Below, piece after piece: positions 1-8,746 of a stretch of DNA of 42,049 bases (position 1 is its first letter; every line of letters begins with the position of its first letter). The DNA is from Candidatus Zhuqueibacterota bacterium. GTDB taxonomy: Bacteria > Zhuqueibacterota > Zhuqueibacteria > Residuimicrobiales > Krinioviventaceae. A program made the position numbers and the translations under genes. Below the pieces are notes generated by a model that was not told the DNA's origin, did no database searches, and saw nothing but the letters and a program-made list of their open reading frames with translations. The DNA lies in contig JAFGJB010000361.1 in NCBI GenBank assembly GCA_016929295.1, positions 1 through 42,049 on the forward strand, in the 5' to 3' direction.

Positions 1-638
1 TCGCTCTTTTCCTGTGAGTTCGGATAATCGTCTATAATTTGTTGGTAGAGCACCTGGGCCTGCTCATGGTTCCCGGCTTGAGCGTGACAACGGGCCGCGC
101 GCAAAAGATATCGTGCTGCGAGCGGAGTCTGGTATTTTCTGGCGATCTGCTGGTATTTCGCCGCTGCCTCCGAATAGTGGCCCTGTTGCTCCAGGCAGGC
201 TGCTTCACCTGCCAGCGCCGCAGTCTTTATATAGTCATCGCCGCCGAACGAAGAGGCAAATTTACGAAAATGTTCCTGAGCCGCAGCATATTCGTCAATG
301 TTGTACAAAGACTGCGCAAGAAAAAAGCGCGCCAGTTTGCCACTCCTGGTGCGCCCGCCAGAATTCACGATGGATGTGAACAGCGTCACCGCATTCGTAT
401 AATCCCTCGATTCAAAAACCCGCATGGCATTTGCCAGCTCAACACTGGCGGTTGCCTCGGCCTTTTTTCCTATGTTGCTGATGATGAAAACCGCGGCGAG
501 AATCACGACCACGGCGATCGCGCCACTGAGGACATATTTTGAATTTTCATCAACCCAGTCGCGCACGCGCACGCTATAGGTTATGAACTTGTCTTCCTTG
601 AGCTGTTTTTTTGTTATCCGTTTTCGTGGTGTAAGCAT
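1..638 (-). CDS. TPR-repeat protein with one N-terminal TM helix (partial, runs off window start)
   Basis: Manual reverse translation from ATG at 638: MLTPRKRITKKQLKEDKFITYSVRVRDWVDENSKYVLSGAIAVVVILAAVFIISNIGKKAEATASVELANAMRVFESRDYTNAV..., open to base 1. Basic N-terminus, one TM helix, then TPR-like helices (AAAKYQQIARKYQTPLAARYLLRAARCHAQAGNHEQAQVLYQQIIDDYPNS). Confidence 0.8.
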   Translation of the reverse strand, partial: MLTPRKRITKKQLKEDKFITYSVRVRDWVDENSKYVLSGAIAVVVILAAVFIISNIGKKAEATASVELANAMRVFESRDYTNAVTLFTSIVNSGGRTRSGKLARFFLAQSLYNIDEYAAAQEHFRKFASSFGGDDYIKTAALAGEAACLEQQGHYSEAAAKYQQIARKYQTPLAARYLLRAARCHAQAGNHEQAQVLYQQIIDDYPNSQEKS

Positions 639-679
639 ACAGAATCCCGCATCTTGATAGTGAATTATTATAGCCTATA

Positions 680-708
680 AATATAGTATATCACAGCTTT
701 AAAAGCAA
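680..708 (-). promoter_or_regulatory. Candidate sigma70-type promoter for the TPR gene
   Basis: Minus strand reads TTGCTT-N17-TATATT about 45 nt upstream of the ATG at 638. Confidence 0.4.
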
Positions 709-731
709 GATTTAATAATAAATATCCGCAT

Positions 732-1118
732 TCAATGCATGCGAGTTGGATCGAAAGCTTCATGTGTGCCGATGACCACCAGCTCGTACATGTGACAGGT
801 CACCGTGGTGCTGAAACAGATGTCCAGCAACAGGAAAAATGCGACGAGCGTCGTGTTTTCGGTGCCCGCAATCTGCAGCAAAAGAGGCAAGGTGAAAATG
901 CCGATGAGCATACCGACCATGATGCTCAGAATTATTTTTACCCGGTTTCTCTTGCCGCCGCCAAAAAAATAGGAGACAAAAATGATAAAAAAACCGATGG
1001 CCACCGCGATATAGTAGATAATGTTGCTGTTCAGAACAAACCAGGAGAAACAGTAATCTCCGGAGGAGATGGCCTTTGATGCTGCCTGCAGCGAATCTTG
1101 TACGGCGGTTGTATCCAT
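732..1118 (-). CDS. Small multi-pass membrane protein of unknown function (128 aa)
   Basis: Three or more hydrophobic segments (IIYYIAVAIGFFIIFVSYFF, IILSIMVGMLIGIFTLPLLL, LVAFFLLLDICFSTTVTC); AAAGGAAG-type RBS upstream of ATG. Confidence 0.65.
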   Translation of the reverse strand: MDTTAVQDSLQAASKAISSGDYCFSWFVLNSNIIYYIAVAIGFFIIFVSYFFGGGKRNRVKIILSIMVGMLIGIFTLPLLLQIAGTENTTLVAFFLLLDICFSTTVTCHMYELVVIGTHEAFDPTRMH

Positions 1119-1333
1119 AATGTACTTCCTTTAGCAAATTTTTTAGAGTAGAGCATGGCCTCTTTCGGCGATGGTCGCATACCGCCGCCATTTTCACCCA
1201 TGCTGCCGATGAGTTAGCCATGCTGAAGACAATTTTAGACAAATATGGCCGAAATTGCAAGCGCTTTCTATCCAGAACCGTAAAACTTCAGACTCGGGTG
1301 ATGGACACTCTACAACATTGCGAAAATTCTAAT

Positions 1334-1625
1334 AAACCGCCGAGATCGCAAAGAAGCGCCGAGGTGCATGAGATTCTGGTTTTCTCGGTGACTCTCTGCA
1401 TTACAAATCTTCAATATTGTGTTTTTTTGGCAAAGCTTAGAGTCAAAAAAAGACTAAACACGAATTTCCACAAATTTTTCACGAATTTCCACGAATTCAA
1501 AATGATTGATTTTCTAATTTATGGTCCTTCCTGACCATTCGTGGTCATTCGTGTATCATTCGTGAGAATTCGTGTTCTCTTTTTTTAGTCTCGGCCGAAG
1601 GCCGCGCCAAGGGCTCTGCGGTTTG
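1334..1625. repeat. Intergenic repeat region with CACGAATT/AATTCGTG inverted-repeat units and flanking GCCGAG/CTCGG-type units
   Basis: Left side has CACGAATTTCCAC, CACGAATTTCCACGAATTC; right side has CATTCGTGG, CATTCGTG, CATTCGTG, GAATTCGTG. Outer units aaaccgccgagatcgcaaagaa (1334..) and ctctgcggttt (to about 1625). Confidence 0.65.
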
Positions 1626-1700
1626 TTTTTCTGAAAAGTGCATACTTTGCCACCCGTAACTGAGGTTTTACCGAGAACCCCTTAAAATCCTCTCCGCCCG

Positions 1701-1743
1701 CCTGCGGAACAGCCTGCAGAGGCACATTCTGCAGGCTCGCAGG
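1701..1743. repeat. Long interrupted hairpin 3' of the adaptor gene
   Basis: CCTGCG-gaac-AGCCTGCAGA-ggcacat-TCTGCAGGCT-CGCAGG: a 10-bp perfect inner stem extended by a 6-bp outer stem. No T-tract follows on the minus strand. Confidence 0.7.
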
Positions 1744-1754
1744 TTAGGTTCCTC

Positions 1755-2801
1755 TCATCGGATGATCCGCACCTTCGTCTGATCGCTCAAAGTTTCATAA
1801 CCCTTGACGATCAAACGATCGTCAACCTGCAGACCCTCGATGACCTCGACCTGCGTCGGATTCTCCAGTCCCGTGACAATGCGCCGACCGTGCGCCACGC
1901 CGCGATCAACCACATAAACGCGCCTGGCGCCGCGTGATTGGATGATGATGCTCTTGGGAATGACAATGGCGCTGTCTTTATGGGCGACGACGGTCTCCAC
2001 TTTGATGAACATGCCGGGACGGAATTTCCACTCCGGATTGTTGATTTCGATGGATGCTTTGAAGGTGCGAGTCTCGGAATCGATCGCCGGCGATACCTGC
2101 GTCACTCTTCCGTTTAACGTATCATCGGTCATTGTATAGTTGAGCGCTCGAACCATTTGATCGACTTCGATTCGCCCGAGATGTTTGGCCGGATAGCTCA
2201 CGTCCATGTATAACCTGGCATAATTCATGACCTTTGCCACAAGCGCGTTTGTCGAAATTCGCGTGCCCGGCGTGAAATAAGGGAGATCGACAATGATGCC
2301 GCGAAATGGAGATTGCACCTTGAGTTTTGCCAGCTGGATCTGCGCATTATCATAATTATATTGCGCATCGATAAAAGCCTGCTCCGCGTTCTTGAGCTCT
2401 CGCAGCGTGACGCCGCCCTTCTCATAAAGAGCCTGCTGCTTCTCAAACTCGCTTTTTGAAATGTCGAGATTGAGCTTTTGCGATTCGATCTTGGTGTTAT
2501 TCTCCAGCTCCGGATTGTCTATATGGACAATCACATCAGCGGGATTGACCACATCGCCCAATGTATAAAATTTTCCCCGCGCGTTTTTGCCCAATCGATA
2601 GTAGCCATCTGTCTCGGCTGACAGTTCAACTTCCTGCAATGCCCTGGCGGTTCCGGTCGTTTCGATAAACTCTTCAATCGATTTGAGCTTGACATCTTCC
2701 ACCGAGACGGGCACTGTGACGGACGTGTCAATTTCCACATCCTCTCTGCCGCAGCCCATCAGTAAAACGCCAAAGATCAGGATAGATAGTATTTTTTTCA
2801 C
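1755..2801 (-). CDS. Efflux periplasmic adaptor (membrane fusion protein, RND/HlyD type), lipoprotein
   Basis: Lipobox-like signal MKKILSILIFGVLLMGCGRED; adaptor features VELSAETDGYY, VQSPFRGIIVDL, WKFRPGMFIKVE. Confidence 0.9.
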   Translation of the reverse strand: MKKILSILIFGVLLMGCGREDVEIDTSVTVPVSVEDVKLKSIEEFIETTGTARALQEVELSAETDGYYRLGKNARGKFYTLGDVVNPADVIVHIDNPELENNTKIESQKLNLDISKSEFEKQQALYEKGGVTLRELKNAEQAFIDAQYNYDNAQIQLAKLKVQSPFRGIIVDLPYFTPGTRISTNALVAKVMNYARLYMDVSYPAKHLGRIEVDQMVRALNYTMTDDTLNGRVTQVSPAIDSETRTFKASIEINNPEWKFRPGMFIKVETVVAHKDSAIVIPKSIIIQSRGARRVYVVDRGVAHGRRIVTGLENPTQVEVIEGLQVDDRLIVKGYETLSDQTKVRIIR

Positions 2802-2861
2802 TGTGTCAACTCCTAAAAGTCAATCGATTTGCATTGGACAAAATGGACAATCCTGTTCGCA

Positions 2862-4316
2862 TCATTTCACTAAAAAATTCTCGGGAATCACAGCCTGATC
2901 GCGCACAAAATCGTACATAGCTAATATTTTGAGGTTCAGCAGAGCCAGTTTATAGTTGATGATAGAATCGGTCAACTGAATTTTGGCATCAGACAGCTGG
3001 ATTTGGTACAAATTGAGATCCATGCTCGTCAAATCGCCGTTTTTATAGCGTTCCAGATTTATCTCATAGGTCAAATCAGCGTTTTTGACATTTTGACCGG
3101 CGATCTCAATTTGATTGACCAGGTTTTGCAGCTGCCGGTGCGCCTGACGAATGCTGATGACGATGTCATTCTGTGTTTCTTCCTCCGACAGCTTGCGCGA
3201 TTCGATGGTCGCTTGCGAGGCTTTTATGCGCGCCTTGCGCTCTCCCCAGTCGTAGAGAGGGATTTCGAATGAGATGGCTGCCTGCCGGTTGCGATTCGGA
3301 CTGTCATACATGCTGTCAAATGTCCTGTTGACACCTTGAATGCCATATGTCAGGCTGATGCTGCCGCGAAATTCGTTGAGTGCCATGGTTTCCACCAGAT
3401 TGTTATAGGCCGACTGCACCTCGATTTCGCGCTGACGCAATTCCAGACGCTGTTCAAGTCCGTTGTCGATCGCTTTCTGCAGATCAACATTGATGACCGT
3501 ATGCGAGACATCACCGACAATTGCAATGGAATCCGGAATCGGCACACCGATGAGCTTTTTAAAACTGTCGAGAGAGTTTTGCAGCTGAACGAAATTATTT
3601 TGCACGCTCGATTCACTGTTGAGCAAATTCAATTCCGCCTGATATAACTCCTCCTTGGCAGCGATGCCGGCATCCACCTTGTTTTTGATGATCTGATAGC
3701 TGTTGTCGGTGTTGGCATACTCTTCGCGGGCAATATCATAGGCCAGCTGGTTGCGATAAATTTCATAAAAACTGTTGGTCACATCGTATTCAAGCGCCAA
3801 CTGTTGCAGCACATAATTGATGGTGGTATTCTCGAGGTCAAGCTCCAGCTCGTTCAGCGCCAGTTTTGTCCGATTATAGGTGAAGATCGGCTGGTCATAG
3901 GTCAAATAGAGATTATTGCTCCACGGATCGGTATCCGCGCTCCCCGCCTCGCTCCAGCCTTCAAGCCATTGCAGTCGATTGATGATTGAAAAAGTGCCAT
4001 CGGTCCACAGAATGGGTTGTCGAATTCTGAAATCCGCTGAACTGCTGGTGTTCTCGCTGCTATACCAGATATTGCGAAACCGGTCATAGCGTCGATCATA
4101 CGAGTAATTGTACGGATTGATCGACAGACTGAAATTGGATTTCAAGGCAGCGCGCTGAGCTTTTAGGGATTGGTTGCTGCGTTCGAGATTCAGTTCCGCC
4201 TGCCTGATCTGCGGGCTGTTCTGCGTGGCAATGCGCAGCGCATCGTCCAGGCTCAGCACCGTTTGCGAGTGCAGCCATCCACACAACATAAAACCGACAA
4301 TGATAAATTTTCTCAT
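2862..4316 (-). CDS. TolC-family outer membrane efflux protein
   Basis: 484 aa with signal peptide, LSLDDALRIATQNSPQIRQAELNLERSNQSLKAQRAA, coiled helical repeats, and FEIPLYDWGERKARIKASQATIES, typical of TolC/OEP proteins. Confidence 0.9.
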   Translation of the reverse strand: MRKFIIVGFMLCGWLHSQTVLSLDDALRIATQNSPQIRQAELNLERSNQSLKAQRAALKSNFSLSINPYNYSYDRRYDRFRNIWYSSENTSSSADFRIRQPILWTDGTFSIINRLQWLEGWSEAGSADTDPWSNNLYLTYDQPIFTYNRTKLALNELELDLENTTINYVLQQLALEYDVTNSFYEIYRNQLAYDIAREEYANTDNSYQIIKNKVDAGIAAKEELYQAELNLLNSESSVQNNFVQLQNSLDSFKKLIGVPIPDSIAIVGDVSHTVINVDLQKAIDNGLEQRLELRQREIEVQSAYNNLVETMALNEFRGSISLTYGIQGVNRTFDSMYDSPNRNRQAAISFEIPLYDWGERKARIKASQATIESRKLSEEETQNDIVISIRQAHRQLQNLVNQIEIAGQNVKNADLTYEINLERYKNGDLTSMDLNLYQIQLSDAKIQLTDSIINYKLALLNLKILAMYDFVRDQAVIPENFLVK

Positions 4317-4352
4317 AGTTCATCCTTTTCCAGACAGACAATCAGAGCCGCC

Positions 4353-7300
4353 TCATTTTTTCACCCATTTTATCGCATCCGCGATCACCATGCGGCCGTC
4401 TGATCTGTTGCTCAACTCCACCCGGGCGACACCGGAAAAGTGAAATATGCCGAGATAATTCCATCCCTGGGCGGATTGCGGATCCCACTCAACTTCTTCT
4501 GCACCATCGTCGTGATGAACAGTATAGTGAAAACTCTTGATAAAATCTCCGCCCCGCCTGCCCGGTTCGCCGCCTGGACCGCCAGGACCACCTCGGCCGC
4601 GAAACGGCAAATTCTCCGCATAGGCATAAACTTCGTACTGACCCGCACGCTCCAGCTCGGTTTCCCATACGACTTTTTTGTCACCATTGCCGCTGCGGAC
4701 AAAGTGAGCAGAATGGACAAAATCGCCATAAAAAATTGAATTGATGGTTTTTCGCCAGTTATCCGGAGCACGCCAGGGGCTGAAGGGCGTGTATTCTTCT
4801 TCATCGTCGCCCTGGATATTGAAAAGCCTTTTCAGGACGCTCTGCTGTCGTTCGCGTTCCACTTTAAAGCCCTCATCCTCGTTATCGACAATGATTTCGC
4901 CCTCAATGATCAGTTTCGGCGGTTCATCCAGGATATTGATGCCATCAAAAGGCTTGGCGCTCTTGTTTTCCTCAAACTCCTCCAGACGTTGCATGCTTTG
5001 CGACGGCAAATTTCGCGACACCAGCGTGTTGATCGTCAATGCTCTCGGCTGGTCATCCAACACAAAACCGATTTGCTTCGCCTGGCCTGGCGCCATATAG
5101 ATGGATCGCTGATAGTCTGTCGAGCCGACATTGAAGCGGCCAAAACCGCCGCCGGGACCTCCACCGGGACCGCCACCGGCGACAAAAAAGTCAAGGACGA
5201 CGACCCCGCCCACCGGTTCGGGATTATAGACATTGAGCAGCACCTGATATTTTGTGCGATCCCCCTGCAGAATTTTATAATTCTTCATATCGGTGAAATA
5301 AAAGCCCGGCACATTTTTCTGCTCATACCACGCCTGCAATTCACCCTGCAGATCGATGCCCAGTTCTGCTTTCATATTGTCGATCAGCTCGCCGCTGTTG
5401 AGAGTCTTGAATTGATACTTGTCCAGCAATTTGGCCAAAAACGTCTCCAGTTCTTCAATCCCGACCTTGCTCTCCAGATAGCGGAATAGATAGGAGCTTT
5501 TCATTTTCAGCACGGCGGACGCTTTGTCGACATTCTCCGGATCCGCCAAAATTTCCGCCAGTGAATGATCTTTCAAGGCGATGTTCGCTCGCTCATCGTC
5601 AGTGATCGCATCGCCAAAACGAGCCGGATTGAACGCGGACGTCTCCACCTTGCCTTTGAGAAAAGCCTCCAGCGCGGCATCGAGAATCGGCAAATCCGCT
5701 GCGGCGAGCGCATTCCTGAAATAGTAAAAGTTGGGAAAAATGGCATACAAGCCCGTTTCCTGCTGGCCGCCGGGGCCGAAAAATCGATTGGGCCGTGTGG
5801 CGAAAAGATCTCCCTCGATAAAACGCCGCAACGCCATATATTGCATCTCTTTTTCGGAGACGGTTTCATTTCGATCGCGCATGCGATCCAGCGAGCGGGC
5901 GATCTGACCATGGAAATCAAGGCCGTCCATCGCTGCGCCATTTTCCGGCAAGAACACCTGCATGGGTTGCACCCAGTCCTGATGAAAGCGCAGCGGTTTC
6001 TCAAAGGTCTTGAAATGGATGGGCACTTCGATGAGCGAAAATGATTTGAAGGGATAATCCACTTTGGTTTTCAATTCATAATCATTTTTGAGATCTCTAA
6101 TCAGAGGCGCCAACGTGTCCGACACCGCTGAGAGGGCCGGAAGAAAATAATGATGCGTCCTGTGCGTATAAAGATGATACGAAACGCTGTCGACGTCAAT
6201 GGAGCGTTTTTCATACTCGCCAATGACGAGAGAGATTTGCGGCAAAGGCGTCGGCGGTGTGAACTCAAAGCCATCCTCGGTCTGCACCGCCTCACCCTGG
6301 CTGATTGCCACGAGGCCCCTTTTTGTTTTCACCCTGAGCCTGTAGTCAGAAAAATTCTTTTGCCGAGGCGTGACGAGGGCGCTGCCCGTCGATACACCGG
6401 CTATAGGATACCAGTTCGCCTCCGAGGTGAGGAGCACATAATCCGGTTCAAGATAGCTGAAATCTTTGCCGCGCTTGTAGAGCATCAATTCATGCATTTT
6501 GTCCCGCTCCTCTTTTGGAGTGAGGAGATAAAATGCGCGATTGTCAATCTGACCGCTGTAGCGCATCGTCAGATTGGCGGCTTCACCCGGGCCAAGTGCG
6601 GCATCGATATTGATGATGTGCTGTTGTCGCGTGAACGGCGCCTCTTCGCCGTTCAATGTCACCTCGTGCACCTGCAAAGCTGGATTCAATGTCAGAATGA
6701 GCGATGCCATGGGCGCAGCCGTACTGTTCTGCAGCACCAGTTCGGCGGTCATCGACAGGCGGTTGCCGTCGTGTTGAAAATCAAGGTCATACGCTGTCAC
6801 GTCGGCAATCGGCTGATTTATATACTGGTCATTCAGAGCGATCATGTCGGCGCGCAATTTATCACCTGAACGAGCCTGCATGAAATAAAAGGCAAAGAGG
6901 CCCGAACCCACGACCATAAAAAAGATGGCCAGTATGGCCGCGACGGTCTGCATGGCCTTTGATTGGGGCAAGCGCTTGAAGAGCAGTATGGTCAGAAAAA
7001 TGAAACCAAGACCAAGTGACAGATAAGCTATTCGCTGCATCAGGAGAGATGTCAGGCGGGAAAAGCCGACGAAATCCGAATGGGAAAAGGGCAAAAAGAA
7101 TGCGACCGCGTCAAAAGTCGCCTCGAATTTCAGGTTCAGGACGATCAACGAGACGGCAAAATAGCCCAACAGTAGCAGAAATGTCACCGCCTGGTTTTTA
7201 ATCAGGCTCATGATAAAAAATGACAAGCCAAAGATAAAGATGAGCGTCGGAACACTCATGAGCAGCAGATAATAAAGATAGACGAGCGGCTGGAAGACGA

Positions 7301-7718
7301 CATCGGTAAAGATCACCTGAATGATGGCGGAGATGGCGAGCATGAGCAGATTGAGGCCCATGAAAACTGCGAAAAGCCCGATGGCTTTTCCGAGTATATA
7401 GTCACCGTTTGACATCGAGCGCATATAGATCACTTCGGTTGTATCGGATTTGCGATCGCGCTTTAAAAAATCGGATGCCAGGAAAAGGGCGATGACAGCC
7501 TGCGCGACATTGAGCAATATCATGTTGAAATAGGGCATGGACGACGGGATGCCTCGCATCTGCCATGGCATTGTATCGAACGCCTGTGCGAACATGACAA
7601 TATTGAAAAAGGTGAGGATGATGACGACCAGTCCGGCGAAAATTCTGAAGAACCAGCTTCGCAACAAGGTTTTAACCTCGTATCGCGTGATGGTCCATAT
7701 ATTTTTAATTGACAGCAT
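4353..7718 (-). CDS. ABC-2 type permease fused to an M1-aminopeptidase-like region (no HExxH) and a C-terminal golvesin/Xly-CBD-like domain
   Basis: 1121 aa. N-terminal ABC-2 TM region (LFLASDFLKRDRKSDTTEVIYMRSMSNGDYILGKAIGLF); middle region resembles the known ABC permease/M1 aminopeptidase fusion family (SFSLIEVPIHFKTFEKPLRFHQDWVQPMQVFLPENGAAMDG); Gly-rich linkers; C-terminus GWNYLGIFHFSGVARVELSNRSDGRMVIADAIKWVKK. Confidence 0.8.
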   Translation of the reverse strand: MLSIKNIWTITRYEVKTLLRSWFFRIFAGLVVIILTFFNIVMFAQAFDTMPWQMRGIPSSMPYFNMILLNVAQAVIALFLASDFLKRDRKSDTTEVIYMRSMSNGDYILGKAIGLFAVFMGLNLLMLAISAIIQVIFTDVVFQPLVYLYYLLLMSVPTLIFIFGLSFFIMSLIKNQAVTFLLLLGYFAVSLIVLNLKFEATFDAVAFFLPFSHSDFVGFSRLTSLLMQRIAYLSLGLGFIFLTILLFKRLPQSKAMQTVAAILAIFFMVVGSGLFAFYFMQARSGDKLRADMIALNDQYINQPIADVTAYDLDFQHDGNRLSMTAELVLQNSTAAPMASLILTLNPALQVHEVTLNGEEAPFTRQQHIINIDAALGPGEAANLTMRYSGQIDNRAFYLLTPKEERDKMHELMLYKRGKDFSYLEPDYVLLTSEANWYPIAGVSTGSALVTPRQKNFSDYRLRVKTKRGLVAISQGEAVQTEDGFEFTPPTPLPQISLVIGEYEKRSIDVDSVSYHLYTHRTHHYFLPALSAVSDTLAPLIRDLKNDYELKTKVDYPFKSFSLIEVPIHFKTFEKPLRFHQDWVQPMQVFLPENGAAMDGLDFHGQIARSLDRMRDRNETVSEKEMQYMALRRFIEGDLFATRPNRFFGPGGQQETGLYAIFPNFYYFRNALAAADLPILDAALEAFLKGKVETSAFNPARFGDAITDDERANIALKDHSLAEILADPENVDKASAVLKMKSSYLFRYLESKVGIEELETFLAKLLDKYQFKTLNSGELIDNMKAELGIDLQGELQAWYEQKNVPGFYFTDMKNYKILQGDRTKYQVLLNVYNPEPVGGVVVLDFFVAGGGPGGGPGGGFGRFNVGSTDYQRSIYMAPGQAKQIGFVLDDQPRALTINTLVSRNLPSQSMQRLEEFEENKSAKPFDGINILDEPPKLIIEGEIIVDNEDEGFKVERERQQSVLKRLFNIQGDDEEEYTPFSPWRAPDNWRKTINSIFYGDFVHSAHFVRSGNGDKKVVWETELERAGQYEVYAYAENLPFRGRGGPGGPGGEPGRRGGDFIKSFHYTVHHDDGAEEVEWDPQSAQGWNYLGIFHFSGVARVELSNRSDGRMVIADAIKWVKK

Positions 7719-7750
7719 GGGTTACGCCTTTCCGATGAAAAATTTACACA

Positions 7751-8632
7751 TCAGTTATCGAGACCATATTCCATGCGATAGACATACGCATGCTCAAGAT
7801 TTGGTTCGATCTCTGTGCCATGAAAATCGTGCAGTCCGTCCGCAACGACCTGCACCTCCCAACCGTCGGCAGACGGTATTGTTGCAATGACCGGATACTT
7901 TTCTTTTATTGTGTCAAGGTCACTGTCGAGTGCATTGATCTGAAAAACATGCCCCCTCGCTTCTGCGATCAATTTCTCCGGCGCATCATTGTAAATAAGC
8001 TCACCCTTGTTCAACAGCGCCATGGTGTTGCAGGTGCTCGAAATATCGCTGACAATGTGCGTGGAAAGGATGATGATGATCTCGCGATGCGTCATATCGG
8101 AGAGCAGATTGCGAAAGCGTATCCGCTCCTCGGGATCGAGACCGGTCGTCGGTTCATCCACGACCACGATTTTTGGATGTCCGATCAGCGCCTGGGCGAT
8201 GCCCAGTCTTCTTTTCATGCCGCCGGATAGTTTATTCGCCTGACGATCGCGGGCGTCATAGAGGCCGACCTTTTCCAGCATCTCGTCGACCGCTCTTTTG
8301 CGCTCACGACCATTGGTCAGGCCGGCGAGAGCGGCGGTATAGTCGAGAAACTCCCATGTGGACAATTTCGAAAAGACGCTGAAATCTTGCGGCAGATATC
8401 CCAGCATCGAGCGGATCTGGCGACGATGTCGCATGAGATCGAAATCGTCGACTTGCACAATGCCGCTGGATGGTTTCATCAAAGTGACGAGGATGCGCAT
8501 GAACGTGGTCTTGCCCGCGCCATTCGGGCCCAGCAGACCAAAGAGCCCTTCGTTGATCTCAAGATTAATGTTTTTAAGCGCCGAGAATCCGTTTTTATAC
8601 TGTTTATTTAGACTCTGGATCGTGATCTTCAT
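7751..8632 (-). CDS. ABC transporter ATP-binding protein
   Basis: Walker A GPNGAGKTT, signature LSGGMKRR, Walker B KIVVVDEPTTGLDP, H-loop STHIVSD. Confidence 0.96.
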   Translation of the reverse strand: MKITIQSLNKQYKNGFSALKNINLEINEGLFGLLGPNGAGKTTFMRILVTLMKPSSGIVQVDDFDLMRHRRQIRSMLGYLPQDFSVFSKLSTWEFLDYTAALAGLTNGRERKRAVDEMLEKVGLYDARDRQANKLSGGMKRRLGIAQALIGHPKIVVVDEPTTGLDPEERIRFRNLLSDMTHREIIIILSTHIVSDISSTCNTMALLNKGELIYNDAPEKLIAEARGHVFQINALDSDLDTIKEKYPVIATIPSADGWEVQVVADGLHDFHGTEIEPNLEHAYVYRMEYGLDN

Positions 8633-8746
8633 GAATTCCTCAAAAAGAATGGTCTCGATGCAGTGGACCGCTGCTGAAAGGTCTCTGCATTTTGGTTTTT
8701 GATACAGACGTGGGTAGTGGAAAAAAGTTCTAAGGGGGAAAAAGAA

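Noticed and set aside
39-542. 167-aa plus-strand ORF at window start
   Set aside because: Antisense to the partial TPR CDS, which has a clear start, TM helix and TPR helices on the minus strand.
1220-1534. 104-aa plus-strand ORF across the intergenic repeat
   Set aside because: Translates the repetitive CACGAATT segment (NTNFHKFFTNFHEFK); no coding evidence.
1119-1754. Possible CRISPR array from repeated ATTCGTG/CACGAAT units
   Set aside because: Units are short, irregularly spaced and in both orientations; no spacer regularity and no cas genes in the window.
6150-6869. 239-aa plus-strand ORF antisense to the ABC/M1-like fusion
   Set aside because: Shadow of a long coding gene; no domain signal.
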